From assembly GCA_024233215.1 (NCBI GenBank), contig JACKPW010000002.1, positions 310,001 to 374,000 of the forward strand: a stretch of DNA of 64,000 bases, in the 5' to 3' direction. This DNA is from Verrucomicrobiales bacterium (GTDB lineage Bacteria; Verrucomicrobiota; Verrucomicrobiia; Limisphaerales; J093). The notes below the pieces were generated by a model. That model ran no database searches. It worked only from the letters and a program-made list of their open reading frames with translations, and was not told the origin of the DNA. A program made the position numbers and the translations under genes. How positions within the stretch are numbered: position 1 is the stretch's first letter; each line of letters begins with the position of its first letter. This document shows positions 8,460-19,500 of this stretch, one piece after another.

Positions 8460-9164
8460 TCAGAGGGTCCCTGAGCCTGGCGGTTGACCGCCACTCCTCG
8501 CGGCAATCCGATGCAGCAGATCGCGATGCCCCTCCTCAAGTTCCGCCCGTGGGAGCCTGCCCAACGTGAGTACTTCGTCGCTCAACACCTCCAGCCGTTC
8601 GTAGAAGCCCAGGGCGATCTCGATGGATTCGGGGTCGTGGTCGGCCACCCGGAGCATCTCGAACAGCGCGTCCTCCGCCTTCCCGAACTGCCGTTGCTGT
8701 TCATGATGGATCATGAGGGCGGCATGCGTGCGGGCCGGGATTTCGTATCCGCGCAGGGCTTCCTCGAGATCCGCCAACCGCGGGGCGAACTCGGGCCAGT
8801 CGGCGGCCTCGGGGTGCATCTGGAGACCGAGCATGACATGGAGCGACTTGAGGTGGGCGTCGCGGGCCTGTTCGTCGCGGCCCTGGCCGGCGGCGATCTT
8901 GCCCAACTGATGCAGCAAGGTCGCCAGCAACAGGGATTTCTCCTGCACGCGCGGCAACGGTTCCCCCACGGTGAGGCGCGCCAGGATTTCCCCTTCGTTC
9001 AGGGAATGGATGTTGTCCGGGCTGAGATCCAGCAAACCCCGCAACGCCACGTCCGCCCGGGCCAGGGCCGCCTCCCAGTCCTCGCGTTTGATCAGACCCG
9101 CTATCTCCGCGATCCATTGGATGTAGCGGCGGATCCAGGCCAGGAGATAGTCGTGACGGATCAT
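8460..9164 (-). CDS. DUF6483-like helical repeat protein
   Basis: A 234-aa soluble protein. The N-terminus (MIRHDYLLAWIRRYIQWIAEIAGLIKRE, quoted here in part: HDYLLAWIRRYIQWIAE) matches the kind of start seen in DUF6483 proteins, and the rest is alpha-helical with TPR-like alternation (LATLLHQLGKIAAGQGRDEQA, FYERLEVLSDE). No signal peptide and no catalytic motif. It stands alone between the 905-aa secreted protein gene and purC, both at a distance. Molecular role unknown; the family assignment is from memory of the N-terminal pattern. Confidence 0.6.
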   Translation of the reverse strand: MIRHDYLLAWIRRYIQWIAEIAGLIKREDWEAALARADVALRGLLDLSPDNIHSLNEGEILARLTVGEPLPRVQEKSLLLATLLHQLGKIAAGQGRDEQARDAHLKSLHVMLGLQMHPEAADWPEFAPRLADLEEALRGYEIPARTHAALMIHHEQQRQFGKAEDALFEMLRVADHDPESIEIALGFYERLEVLSDEVLTLGRLPRAELEEGHRDLLHRIAARSGGQPPGSGTL

Positions 9165-9308
9165 TGGGAACCAACTTTCTCGATCGCGCAGGCAATGGGA
9201 CCTTGAACCCGTTCGGCCGCTCGGGGGGCAGTCCTCACTATTGGCGGAGGGAGCGCCGACAATCGCTGCAGAACTGACCCCGTCGCTCGGTTCATGTTGA
9301 GAAAGGCC

Positions 9309-10199
9309 CTACAGCGCCGTGCCCGTCAGCCGCTCGTAGGCTTCCAGGTACTTCGCACTGGTTTTCCGGACGATTTCGTCAGGAAGCACCGGGCCGGGGG
9401 GACGTTTGTCCCAGTCGAGGGTTTCCAGATAGTCGCGGACGAACTGCTTGTCGAAACTCGGCTGGCCCCGTCCGGGCTCGTATTGGTCCGCCGGCCAGAA
9501 GCGCGAGGAATCCGGCGTCAGCACCTCGTCGATCAGGATCAATTCACCGTCGAAGAGCCCGAACTCGAACTTGGTGTCGGCGATGATGATGCCGCGTTCG
9601 CGGGCGTAATCGCGACCCGCCGTGTAGATCTTCAGGCTGAGATCGCGCGCCTGGTTGGCGAGGTCCGCCCCGACGATTTCGGTGGCTCGTTCGAAGGAGA
9701 TGTTCTCGTCATGACCTTCGTCGGCTTTGGTCGAGGGCGTGAAGATGGGTTCGGGCAGTTCGGCGGATTCCGTGAGTCCGGCGGGCAGGGGAATGCCGCA
9801 CACCGTCCCGGCCTTCCGGTATTCCTTCCAACCCGACCCGCTGAGATAACCGCGCACGATGCACTCGATGGCCAGCGGTTTGGCCTTTTTCACGATCATG
9901 CAGCGTCGGGAGAGTTGGTCGGCGAAGGGTTGGAGCCTGGACGGCAGGGGATCCTTCGCGCCGGCGAGCAGATGATTCGGGACGAGTCCGGCGAACCGCT
10001 GGAACCAGAAATGGGAAATCTGCGTGAGCACGGCGCCCTTGGCCGGGATGCCGTTGGGCATGATCACGTCGAACGCCGAAATGCGGTCGGACGCCACCAG
10101 CAGGAAGGCGTCACCGAGGTCGAAGATTTCGCGGACCTTGCCGCTTCGCAGCTTCGGGATGCCGGTCAGTTCGAATTGGAGCAAAGGCTCGTTCGTCAT
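9309..10199 (-). CDS. purC: Phosphoribosylaminoimidazole-succinocarboxamide synthase (PurC)
   Basis: SAICAR synthase joins CAIR and aspartate with ATP in de novo purine synthesis. Start chosen at ATG 10199 (MTNEPLLQFELTG), giving 296 aa, the length of the longer PurC type; an upstream extension of 129 codons has no similarity to the family. Diagnostic motifs are SGKVREIFDLGDAFLLVASD, RISAFDVIMPNGIPAKG, ECIVRGYLSGSGW, EPIFTPSTKADEGHDENI, and DTKFEFGLFDGELILIDEV with the ensuing TPDSSRFWP. All expected segments are present, so the gene appears intact. It is monocistronic here, with no other pur gene in the window. Confidence 0.95.
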   Translation of the reverse strand: MTNEPLLQFELTGIPKLRSGKVREIFDLGDAFLLVASDRISAFDVIMPNGIPAKGAVLTQISHFWFQRFAGLVPNHLLAGAKDPLPSRLQPFADQLSRRCMIVKKAKPLAIECIVRGYLSGSGWKEYRKAGTVCGIPLPAGLTESAELPEPIFTPSTKADEGHDENISFERATEIVGADLANQARDLSLKIYTAGRDYARERGIIIADTKFEFGLFDGELILIDEVLTPDSSRFWPADQYEPGRGQPSFDKQFVRDYLETLDWDKRPPGPVLPDEIVRKTSAKYLEAYERLTGTAL

Positions 10200-10416
10200 G
10201 GCGCGCAGTGTAGAAACCGGTTGCAGGCAGGGAAGGCAAATCGAACCGCCTGGGGTCAGTCCCGGGTATCCTGCCCTTTGTTGGCCCGGACGGTCTTCCC
10301 CGGGGAGCGGGTGGATTGCTTGAATACCACATTGCCACGGCATGCCCCCTTCCCCGTGTTGCCGCATCCGCCGGTCTTGACTCCTGACGAACAGCACTGA
10401 TCTCATTTCCGGCGTC

Positions 10417-13400
10417 ATGTTTCCAACCTCCAGTTCCCCGCGAGGGGTCAGACGTCGTCGAACCGGTTTGTTGGTCCTCCTCCGCTTCCAGTTGTTGCAG
10501 GCAGATGCTCCGCGGTGGGTTCGTGTCGGGCTGGCGATTGCAGCGGCCAACCCGGTTTGGGCCGCCGACCAGTCGATTGGTGCCACAGCCGTCCTGGTGG
10601 GGGCCGGTGTCCCGGTGCTGGTCGATCCCAGCTTCCACGGTTATGCCGATCAACGGGTCGCGGCGATCGCGGTCCAACCGGACGGGCAGATTCTGGTTGG
10701 TGGACGGTTCTCCCAATTGGCGCCGACGCAGTACACCGGGGTGAGCGGAGTTCCCCGACAGGCCATCGGTCGGTTCAGTCCCGACGGGGTGCCTGATCCG
10801 GGTTTCAATCCGGGCGTGGGCGCACAGGTCGAATGTCTGCTACTGGAGCCGGACGGCCGGATCATGGCGGGAGGCCGACCGTCGCACCTGGTCCGGCTGA
10901 CGTCGGACGGTCAGTTGGACCCCACCTCGGTGGCGATGCCGACCGGCTATGCCTACGCGTTGTTGTCCGGGCCAGGCACGGCACGGTACGCGGGCGGAAA
11001 CCTTCGGAGAGTTGACGCAACGACCACCGAAGGACTTGTGCGACTGTTGCCGGAGGGTTCGCCGGCCCCGGAGTTTCAGCCGTTGCCGGCCGCGACGGTG
11101 AGGTCCCTGTGCCCGCTGCCGGATGGGTCTCTTGTGGCGGGCGGGGATTTTGGCTTCTTTCCGTCAAACGGCCGGAAGCACATCGCCCGCGTGGCGGTGG
11201 ACGGTACCTTGGATGAGGCCTTCAAACCGGACCTGTTCGAGCTGGTTTCCGTGGTTCTCTGCCAACCCGACGGCAAGCTGGTGGTCAGCGGCCGGGTTAA
11301 GACGGGCTCTTTGTCGCTGGCGCATCTCGTGCGGTTGAATCCCGACGGCTCCCCGGAACCCGGCTTCGATCTCATGCCGTCGGGTACCGGGTTGTCGTCG
11401 GACGTGTTCTCTCTGGCCCTGCAGGCAGACGGGAAGATCGTGGTTGGCGGGAGCTTTACCGAACTGGGCGGGCAACGCCGAAAGAACCTGGCCCGACTCA
11501 ACGCGGACGGTTCAATCGATCCGGACTTCGATCCCGGCGCTGAAGGCGGCAATTACCCCGGCGTCTATGCCCTTGCCCTGCAGGAGGACGGGCGGATTCT
11601 GGTGGGTGGCGATTTCCTCAGCCTCGGCGGCGAAGCGCGCTACTATATCGGACGGTTGACCAACACCGATCCCGCCACGCACGAACTGACCTACGACGGC
11701 TCGACGGTTTCCTGGTTCCGCGGCGGCACGAGTCCGGAGGTCTGGCGTGTCACGTTCGAAGTTTCAGCCGACGGCGAGAACTGGATGTTGCTCGATCCTC
11801 CCGCGCGGATTGAGGGAGGCTGGGAACTGAGCGGGGTCGTCCTGCCCGAAGGAGGCATGCTCAGGGCCCGGGGCTTTGTCTCTGGCGGGCAATACAACGG
11901 CTCGAACTGGTTTGTGGAGGATCTGCTGGGCGCCCCCGTGTGGGTGAGTCAGCCGGAGAGCCGGTCCAACGAGTTCGGCACCACGGCCACGCTCAGCGTG
12001 CGGGTCGGTGGTACCGGCCCCTTCAGCTATCAGTGGCAGCGAAATGGCGTGTCTCTGGTTGAAGGGGGCCGGATCTCCGGCACGCAATCCCCCACCCTGA
12101 GGCTGGAAGACGTCCACGCTGTGCAGGCGGGCGACTACACTGTGACCGTCCGGAACGACTTCGGCAGCGTCACGAGCGAGCCGGCCATGTTGACTGTGCT
12201 CGACCCGTTGATCCGGGTTCAACCGGTGAGCCAGCAGTCCGGCGTGGGGCGGAGCGTGACCTTTGCGGTCGGCGCGATTGGAAGCGAACCGTTGGGTTAC
12301 CAATGGTGGAAGGACGGAGCGCCGATTCCTGGGGCCACCGCAGTCTTGCTGAAATTGGATGACCTACAGGCAGGCGACGCGGGCGAGTATTCGGTCGTGG
12401 TCAGCAACGGCCTGCAGAGCGCCACCAGCGACTCGGCGACGCTGGACGTGGCCGAGGTGCCTTGGATCGCAACCCAGCCGGTGACGCAAATCGTCGATGT
12501 CGGGCAGACGGCGGCCCTGAGTGTCGAGGCCTACGGTGCCCCGCCGCTGGGTTATGCCTGGCATCGGGACGGAGTGCCGCTGGAAGATGGTGGAAACGTC
12601 GCCGGGGCACATGCCGCAACGCTCGAACTTGCGGTAGCCACCGATACCGATCACGGGCAATACACCGTTGAGATCACGAATGCCTATGGAACCACGGTCA
12701 GCGCCCCGGCGATTCTGGCAGTCAATTCGGCGTCGCCGGACCCGGGCTTTGACGCGCGAGTGTCGAGCGGGCCCATGGCCATGGCCGTGCAGCCTGACGA
12801 CCGGCTTCTCCTGGGAGGCTCATTCTCGAAGATCGGTGAGGTGTCCCAGGCTCGACTAGCACGGTTGAATGTGGATGGAACGTTGGATACGGCCTTTGCT
12901 CCGCAGGCAGATCAAGCGATTCACGCCCTGGCAGTTCAGGCTGACGGGAAGATCCTGGTCGGAGGGTGGTTTACCACATTGGGTGGCGCTTCACGGAGTT
13001 ACCTTGGGCGGCTCAATCCGGACGGGTCTGCGGACGCGGGTTTTGCGCCTGATTTCGACCGTTCGGTCGAGGCTCTGTTGGTACAGCCCGACGGCAAGAT
13101 CCTGGTTGCCGGTTCCTTTCGAAAGATCGGCGAAGCTGATCGTAGCGGCCTCGCGCGTCTCAATCCCGATGGAAGCCTCGATCCCTACGTCGCTCCTTCG
13201 CTCTTCCGTGGCCCCTTCACCATGGCCCTTCAGTCGGACGGCAAGCTGCTCGTCGGTGGCCGGGAGGACCAGATCAAATCAGCCTATCTCAACTACCTGC
13301 CTGCGACCCCTCGCCCGGTTGCATCGCGACGGCACTCTGGATTGGGAGTTCGATCCGGCATTGGGACGACCGACTCGCCGAGGTTCAGGCGCTGGCACTC

Positions 13401-13479
13401 CAGGCGGACGGCAAGATCCTTCTCGCCGGCAAGTTTAGCATGGTGGGCGGCGAGCAACACTGGAACCTCGCCCGGTTGA
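10417..13479 (+). CDS. Delta-60/Ig-like protein, N-terminal open segment
   Basis: First intact frame of the broken gene, 1020 codons, of which the last 60 or so (after YLNYL near 13303) are out of frame. The first 50 residues are Arg-rich then hydrophobic (VGLAIAAANPVWAAD), consistent with an atypical or mis-started signal peptide. Then come seven delta-60 repeats of the type LARLNADGSIDPDFDPG followed by ALALQPDGRILVGG, one PEVWR module near residues 430-500 (TSPEVWRVTFEVSADGENW), three Ig-like domains (YQWWKDGAPIPGATA type, about residues 505-770) and the first four repeats of the second block. Likely exported and surface-associated. Start codon uncertain. Confidence 0.6.
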   Translation: MFPTSSSPRGVRRRRTGLLVLLRFQLLQADAPRWVRVGLAIAAANPVWAADQSIGATAVLVGAGVPVLVDPSFHGYADQRVAAIAVQPDGQILVGGRFSQLAPTQYTGVSGVPRQAIGRFSPDGVPDPGFNPGVGAQVECLLLEPDGRIMAGGRPSHLVRLTSDGQLDPTSVAMPTGYAYALLSGPGTARYAGGNLRRVDATTTEGLVRLLPEGSPAPEFQPLPAATVRSLCPLPDGSLVAGGDFGFFPSNGRKHIARVAVDGTLDEAFKPDLFELVSVVLCQPDGKLVVSGRVKTGSLSLAHLVRLNPDGSPEPGFDLMPSGTGLSSDVFSLALQADGKIVVGGSFTELGGQRRKNLARLNADGSIDPDFDPGAEGGNYPGVYALALQEDGRILVGGDFLSLGGEARYYIGRLTNTDPATHELTYDGSTVSWFRGGTSPEVWRVTFEVSADGENWMLLDPPARIEGGWELSGVVLPEGGMLRARGFVSGGQYNGSNWFVEDLLGAPVWVSQPESRSNEFGTTATLSVRVGGTGPFSYQWQRNGVSLVEGGRISGTQSPTLRLEDVHAVQAGDYTVTVRNDFGSVTSEPAMLTVLDPLIRVQPVSQQSGVGRSVTFAVGAIGSEPLGYQWWKDGAPIPGATAVLLKLDDLQAGDAGEYSVVVSNGLQSATSDSATLDVAEVPWIATQPVTQIVDVGQTAALSVEAYGAPPLGYAWHRDGVPLEDGGNVAGAHAATLELAVATDTDHGQYTVEITNAYGTTVSAPAILAVNSASPDPGFDARVSSGPMAMAVQPDDRLLLGGSFSKIGEVSQARLARLNVDGTLDTAFAPQADQAIHALAVQADGKILVGGWFTTLGGASRSYLGRLNPDGSADAGFAPDFDRSVEALLVQPDGKILVAGSFRKIGEADRSGLARLNPDGSLDPYVAPSLFRGPFTMALQSDGKLLVGGREDQIKSAYLNYLPATPRPVASRRHSGLGVRSGIGTTDSPRFRRWHSRRTARSFSPASLAWWAASNTGTSPG

Positions 13480-13893
13480 ACCCGGACGGTTCCGTGGACA
13501 CCGCCTTTGCCCCGCAAATCACGGTGGGCTATTCCGGGTTATGCATCGGTGGGGTTGCAGGCCGATGGCGGGATCCTGGCGGCGGGTGACATCGACAGCC
13601 TGGAAGGTCTGCCGCGTCAGGCCGCATGCGAATGCATCCGGATGGGTCTCCCGACCTACACTTCTGCCCGGGGCTGCAAGGGACGCCGCGGCCTTGGCGG
13701 TGCTGACGGATGGTCGCGTTCTGGTTGGCGGGTGGTCCTACCATCCCGAGATTCCCGTCCACCCACTTGGAGGCATACACGAGCCTGACTCCTGCCACGG
13801 AAAGCCTGTCCGTCTCCGGATCGACCCTCACCTGGTTGCGGGGGGCAGCGCCCCGAGGTCTGGCGAACCACCTTCGAGCATTCCCCGGATGGC

Positions 13894-15414
13894 GTGAACT
13901 GGACGCTCCTCGGTGAGGGCACGCGGATCGCCGGCGGTTGGGAACTCACCCCCGTGTCCCTGCCGGCAGAAGGCACCTTGCGCGCGCGGGGTTGGGCGAC
14001 GGGAGGTCGCTACAACAGCTCAACCTGGTATGTGGAGTCGTACCGGGGGGGGCCGCTTGTCCTCACCCAACCCCTGAGCCGGATCGTGGACTTTGCGGCC
14101 GAGGTCGCCTTCGAGGTCGTGGCGAAGGGTTCGGAACCACTCGCCTATCAGTGGTGGTTCGACGGAACTCCGCTGGAGGACGACGGCCGGATCAGCGGTT
14201 CCCATGCGGCGAGGCTGATGTTGACCGCGGTATCCGGGGCCGACGCCGGGAATTATTCCGTCCGCGTGAGCAACGCCTCCGCCGAAGTCACCAGCACCAC
14301 CGCGAGTCTGACGGTGGCCGAGCCCTTGATCACCGGGCAGCCGACTTCGCAAACCGGAGGGCTGGGAGGAGAAGCCCGCTTCGAGGTCGTCGCAGTCGGG
14401 TCGGCACCGCTCCGTTACCAATGGTGGAAGGACGGGATGGAACTGCCCGGAGAGACTGAGGCCACGCTGCTGCTCTCGGATCTGACAGAAGGCGACGCCG
14501 GGGAGTACGCCGCTATCGTGACCACGGACTACGGCGCGGCTGCCAGCCAACCGGCCACACTGACCGTGGCCAACCCGCCAATGATCATCGTGCAACCGGC
14601 GCATCAACGGACCGAGCCCGGCGGGAGTCTCGCGTTCGAGGTCCTTGCCGTGGGGGCCCAACCGCTGGGCTATCAATGGTGGAAAGACGGTGAACCGCTG
14701 GTTGGCGAAACCGCATCATCACTCGAACTGGGCAATGTTCAGGTGGCAGATGCGGGCTGGTATCAAGTGTCAGTCGCAAATGCGGCCGGCGAGGTGCTCA
14801 GCGACGCCGTGGCGTTGTCGGTCAACACGGTGACTCGCGACCTGAGTTTCCGGCCCAACGCGAGCGGGGCGGGGATCCGTCTTCCTCACGCGATCGGCTT
14901 GGACAGGGAGGGCAACGTCTTGGTGGGAGCTGCGGAGAGCGCAACTCACTCTCTGGTGCGAATTCATCCCGATGGCACCCTGGATGACAGGTTCGATCCG
15001 AATCCAGACCGTTCAGTGACCTGCCTCGCCATCCAGTCGGACGGACGCATTGTCCTCGGAGGCCTCTTCAAGAATCTCTGTTCGGAACCAAGGATCGGGT
15101 TGGGGCGCATCTTCTCCGAGGGAGGTTGGATCGCGGCTTCGTTTCGGGCTTCGCGAATCAGTGGATCTGGGATGTGCCCGCAATGGCGGGGCAGGCGGAC
15201 GGCAGGCTCCTGGTGGAGGGTATTTCACTTCCGTGGAAACGTCCCACGCCAGAACCTTGCGCGGCTCAATGCCGACGGCTCGCTCGATCTTGAGTTCGAT
15301 CCGGGATTACCGGGATCGTCCACTGCCTCGCCGTCCAAATGGACGGTCGCCTCCTCGTGGGGACATCTTTCGGTGAGATCAGCGGTCAGAGCCGGCAAGG
15401 CCTGGCGCGCTTGA
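13894..15414 (+). CDS. Delta-60/Ig-like protein, middle open segment
   Basis: Second open frame of the broken gene. It begins inside a PEVWR module (MNWTLLGEGTRIAGGW), so the apparent start is not a true translation start. Three Ig-like domains follow (YQWWFDGTPLEDD, YQWWKDGMELPGE, YQWWKDGEPLVGE), then the first delta-60 repeats of the third block. From about 15120 the translation alternates between frames and the final 30 codons are out of frame. Confidence 0.5.
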   Translation: MNWTLLGEGTRIAGGWELTPVSLPAEGTLRARGWATGGRYNSSTWYVESYRGGPLVLTQPLSRIVDFAAEVAFEVVAKGSEPLAYQWWFDGTPLEDDGRISGSHAARLMLTAVSGADAGNYSVRVSNASAEVTSTTASLTVAEPLITGQPTSQTGGLGGEARFEVVAVGSAPLRYQWWKDGMELPGETEATLLLSDLTEGDAGEYAAIVTTDYGAAASQPATLTVANPPMIIVQPAHQRTEPGGSLAFEVLAVGAQPLGYQWWKDGEPLVGETASSLELGNVQVADAGWYQVSVANAAGEVLSDAVALSVNTVTRDLSFRPNASGAGIRLPHAIGLDREGNVLVGAAESATHSLVRIHPDGTLDDRFDPNPDRSVTCLAIQSDGRIVLGGLFKNLCSEPRIGLGRIFSEGGWIAASFRASRISGSGMCPQWRGRRTAGSWWRVFHFRGNVPRQNLARLNADGSLDLEFDPGLPGSSTASPSKWTVASSWGHLSVRSAVRAGKAWRA

Positions 15415-16349
15415 ATCCCGATGGGTCCTTGGACTCGATCTACGACCCGGCGCCCAACGGCTACGTCCAAACGCTGGTCGTTCTTCCGGACGGCGACATC
15501 CTGGTGGGGGGATTCTTCAAGACCATTGCCGGGCAGTCCCTCGCCGGCCTCGCCCGATTGAACCCGGATGGCACCCCGAACCAGGGTTTCAGCCCTCCCG
15601 GATTCTCGTCAGTGCACAGCATCGCGGTTCAGACAGACGGTGGGATTCTGATCGCCGGTGCCCTGATGGACGGAGGCGTACCCCGACGGGTGGTCCGTCT
15701 CCATTCGGACGGCTCCCTCGATTTGACCTTCGATCCGGACCTCTCCGCGGAAGCCATGTCCCTCGCCATCCAGTCGGACGGCAGCCTCCTTGCAGGTCTC
15801 TGGGGCTCATCGGACGAGAACCTCGTACGTCTGAACAATCCCACCCCTGCCACTCAGAGTCTCGGCTATGACGGTTCGGACATCGTCTGGCTGCGCGGTG
15901 GCAGCAGTCCGGAGGTCTGGCGCGTCACGTTCGAGTATTCCGTCGATGACACCGAGTGGACCCTGCTGGACACGCCTTCCCGCATCCCCGGCGGTTGGGA
16001 ACTGACCGATGTTCCGCTCCCGGCGGAGGGGATCATCCGGGCCCGGGGTTACACGACCGGCGGTCAGTACAACGGTTCCAGTTGGTTCGTGGAAACGCTG
16101 CTACCGTTGGCGGGACCGGTAGCCCCGCAGATCCTGATGGACGAGGCCAGCCCGCGCTTCACCGACCACGGCTTCGGCTTCGATGTGGTCGGCACGCCGG
16201 GGGACACCGTGGTGGTGGAGGTCTCCTTTGACCTGCTCGAATGGGCGGAAATCGTGACCGTGACCTTGGGCAACGAGCCGGTGCCCGTCACCGATCCCGA
16301 AGCCGGTCTTACCGGCCAGCGGTTCTACCGGATCCGGCCAAATCGCTGA
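15339..16349 (+). CDS. Delta-60 protein, C-terminal open segment
   Basis: Third open frame of the broken gene. It contains the last four delta-60 repeats of block three (DGRLLVGTSFGEISG, DGDILVGGFFKTIAG, DGGILIAG, DGSLLAGL), a canonical PEVWR module (SSPEVWRVTFEYSVDDTEW to SSWFVETLLPL) and the C-terminal module PQILMDEASPRFTD to QRFYRIRPNR. The apparent start codon is internal to the original gene. Confidence 0.5.
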   Translation: MDGRLLVGTSFGEISGQSRQGLARLNPDGSLDSIYDPAPNGYVQTLVVLPDGDILVGGFFKTIAGQSLAGLARLNPDGTPNQGFSPPGFSSVHSIAVQTDGGILIAGALMDGGVPRRVVRLHSDGSLDLTFDPDLSAEAMSLAIQSDGSLLAGLWGSSDENLVRLNNPTPATQSLGYDGSDIVWLRGGSSPEVWRVTFEYSVDDTEWTLLDTPSRIPGGWELTDVPLPAEGIIRARGYTTGGQYNGSSWFVETLLPLAGPVAPQILMDEASPRFTDHGFGFDVVGTPGDTVVVEVSFDLLEWAEIVTVTLGNEPVPVTDPEAGLTGQRFYRIRPNR

Positions 16350-16563
16350 TCCCTTCCTTCTCCCCACGGGGGCAGTCCCGGGTAATCATACTGCAAAACT
16401 GGGGACTGGCCCCGTGGCTTGGTTTGGAGGGCCGCTGCGTGCTTGACAGCTCATGCGGGTTGGTGGCTCATCCTGCAGCAAGATGTTCCCGATCACGTTT
16501 TGCCTCCCCCCAAGGGGGCGCTGGGGGTTCTGCGCTCCGGGGTGCGTGCCGGCCAACCCTCCG

Positions 16564-19500
16564 ATGGTATCGTCTCCTTCCCGCCCGTTTCCGCCACTCG
16601 TGAGATGTCTGGCTGTGTGGCTTCTCGGGGGGTGTCTTGCCGGGCTCCCCGTCGCGGGGGCGAATCCGCCGCTTGACCGATTCATCTGGGTGGATGGGGG
16701 ATCGGTATCGGCACTGGCATTGCTGCCGGACGGGGGATTACTGGTGGGCGGCAACTTCATCTCGATCGGGGGTCAGGCGCACCACAACCTCGCGAGGCTC
16801 AAAGGTGACGGCACGCCGGACGGCACGTTCCAGGCCTCTGCCGACGGTTGGATCAGCGTCCTCGCCCTCCAGTCGAATGGCTCGATTCTGGTGGGCGGCG
16901 GCATCATCACGATGCTCAACGGCATTCCCAGTTCCAATCTCGGCCGGTTGAATGCCGATGGCACTCGTGATCTCGCTTTCAGCCCTGTCGTCGAAGGCGA
17001 GGTTTACGCCATGGCCGTGCAACCGGACGGGAAGATCCTGGTGGGGGGCGGTTTCGTGAGCCTGGCGGGACGGCCGCACACCAACCTGGGACGGCTCAAC
17101 CCCGACGGCACCCTCGATGCGGGCTTCACCGCGTCGGCTGACAACGCGGTCACCGCCCTGTGTCTTCAGCCGGAGGGTGAGATCCTGGTGGGAGGGCTTT
17201 TCAACGAGGTGGGTGGACACGTCCAACCCCGGCTTGCCCGGCTGCATCCCGACGGCACGTGGGACAGCGGGTTTACTCCGCAAGTGGGCCCGCTGGAACG
17301 GGGATCGGTGGCCGCCCTGGCCCTGCAGGTGGACGGTCGGATTCTGGTGGGGGGCATGTTTCAGACCCTGGACGGGGAACCGCACGCGAATGTGGGCCGG
17401 CTGAGTGCGGACGGCTCGGTGGATTCGACCTTCAATCCCTCCGCGAAGACTGACGTGACCACGTTGGCGGTTCAGGCCGATGGGCGGATTCTGGTGGGGG
17501 GCGGATTCCTCGAGTTCTGTGGAGCGTTCCGGCGTGGCCTGGGCCGGCTCAATCCGGACGGCTCGTTGGACGAGGGTTACGCCCCGGAAACCGATCCCCT
17601 GTTGATGACGCTGATGGTGCAGGCCGACGGGAAGGCGATTGCCGGCACGGACATCTTTGGCTTGTTTCGGCTCCAGAGTACCGATCCGGCGGAGAACGTC
17701 CTGACCCGGGAAGGCCCTGCGCTGGTCTGGAGCCGGGGCAACAGCGGGCCCGCCGTGACCGGGGCCGTCTTCGATTACTCGAATGATGGGGAGACCTGGA
17801 CGCTGCTGGGGGAAGGCACGCCGGTGGGCACGGATTGGCGCCTGGTCGGCGCGGTGGTGCCGGCAGGTCAGACCGCCCGGGTTCGGGGAGACGCACAGGC
17901 CACCCAGTCCTGTGCGGCGGGTTGGACGCCGGTGGAGGCCTGGCTTGGACCGCCGCTGTTCCTGGAACCACCGATCGCTTCAACGACGGTGGACTTCGGG
18001 AGCGAGGTAATCCTGCGGGCACGGGTCGTGGGAACCGAGCCGATCTCCTGCCAGTGGCGGCGGGATAAGGCACCTCTGGTCGATGGCGACGGGATTGCCG
18101 GCGCCGCAACCGCCACTTTGACCCTCAGCGAGGTCACCGGCGCGAGCAGCGGGCTTTACACGGTGATTGCCAACAACGACCGGGGGGAACGGGAGAGCCA
18201 GGCGGCGCAACTTCAGGTGCAGGACCCCGTGTTCGCGGCTCAACCCGGGGCCGTCGCCGCGATGCCGGGTGAGCAGGTGCGGTTCACCGCGACTGCAAAC
18301 GGCACTTCACCGCTGAGTTACCTGTGGCACCTGAACGGCCTCCCTTTGGAAGATGGGACAGGCTTCTCCGGAACGACGACCCCGACGCTGACCGTCACCG
18401 TCACCTCACCGGATCAAGTCGGGGAATACACGATCGAGGTGAGCAACGCCTTTGCCACCCTGACGAGCGAACCAGCCCGGCTCACGGTCACGGACCCGCT
18501 CATCACCAACCAACCGGAGGACATCGCGGCGAACGCCGGTGAGACGGTGGTGCTCCAGGTCACGGCGACGGCGATGTCGCCGGCAACCTACCAGTGGTAT
18601 CTAGACGAAGAACCAGTGACCGATGGTGACAGGATCAGCGGTGCGACGACGGACACCTTGACCATATCTGGGGTGTTGGGAGCAGAACAGGGGAGTTACG
18701 CGCTGGGAATCACCAGTCCCTTTGGCACGGTCAGGACGGATTCGGTTCTGGTCACCGTGGTTGATCCGGTGATCACCTCGGAGCCTGGTGATCAGTTCGT
18801 GGAGCCGGGCGGGACAGCCAGTTTTGCCGTGGCGGCGGCCGGCACCGAGCCGTTGGCATACCGGTGGGAAAGGGACGGAGTTCCGCTGGCTGTGGACGAG
18901 CGCATCGGGGGCGTCACCACGCCTGTCCTGACTCTGAACGCGTTGACCAAGGCGGATGCCGGCACTTACCGGGTGGTGGTGAGCAACGCCAGGGGTGCGA
19001 TCCTCAGCCGCCTTGCCAATCTCGGTGTGGGGAGGATCGAATGGGATCCGGACTTCAGCGATTGGGCAAACAACGATGTTCGGGCCGTGCTCAGCCTGCC
19101 GGATGGAAGCGTCCTGGGAGGCGGCGATTTCACCGTCATCAGTGATCAATACCGTGGGCATCTGGTGCGGTATCAAGCCTCAGGGGCGATTTGCGCGGAC
19201 TTCGCCCTCGGGACCGACGGTCCGGTCTACTGCCTGAGCCTGCAGGCGGACGGCAAGGTGTTGGTGGGAGGCGCCTTTTCCACTCTGGGTGGAGAGCCGA
19301 GACAAAACCTCGCCCGATTGAACGCGGACCTTACACTCGACCCGGAGTTTGCCCCCGGGGTTGTCGGGTGGGTGAACACCTTGGTGGGAGAGCCCGACGG
19401 AGGCGTGCTGGTGGGGGGGGCGTTTGACGGGCTGGGAGGACTGCCCCGACGGAACCTCGGTCGGATTGAACCGGACGGGACAGTCGACCCTGCCTTCGAC

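Larger units (their letters stand above)
10417..16349 (+). pseudogene. Giant delta-60/Ig-like secreted protein gene, broken by clustered frameshifts
   Basis: When frames are joined, this is one gene of about 1975 codons. It has three blocks of seven delta-60 repeats (about 10640-11690, 12735-13790, 14840-15840), each capped by a PEVWR module, with three Ig-like domains between blocks and a C-terminal module ending in RFYRIRPNR. The frame changes about seven times between 13300 and 13862 and about four times between 15118 and 15310. Homology resumes immediately at each point. Several shifts look like one missing base in short runs, for example the motif normally reading CCGGAGGTCTGG appears as CCCGAGGTCTGG near 13855. 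Outside the two clusters the frame is undisturbed. Either recent inactivation or, quite likely, low-quality sequence at these spots. The three surviving open segments are listed separately. Confidence 0.75.

Noticed and set aside
13894..16349. Two independent genes starting at 13894 and 15339
   Set aside because: Both begin in the middle of conserved modules and continue the repeat order of the preceding frame, so they are fragments of one gene.
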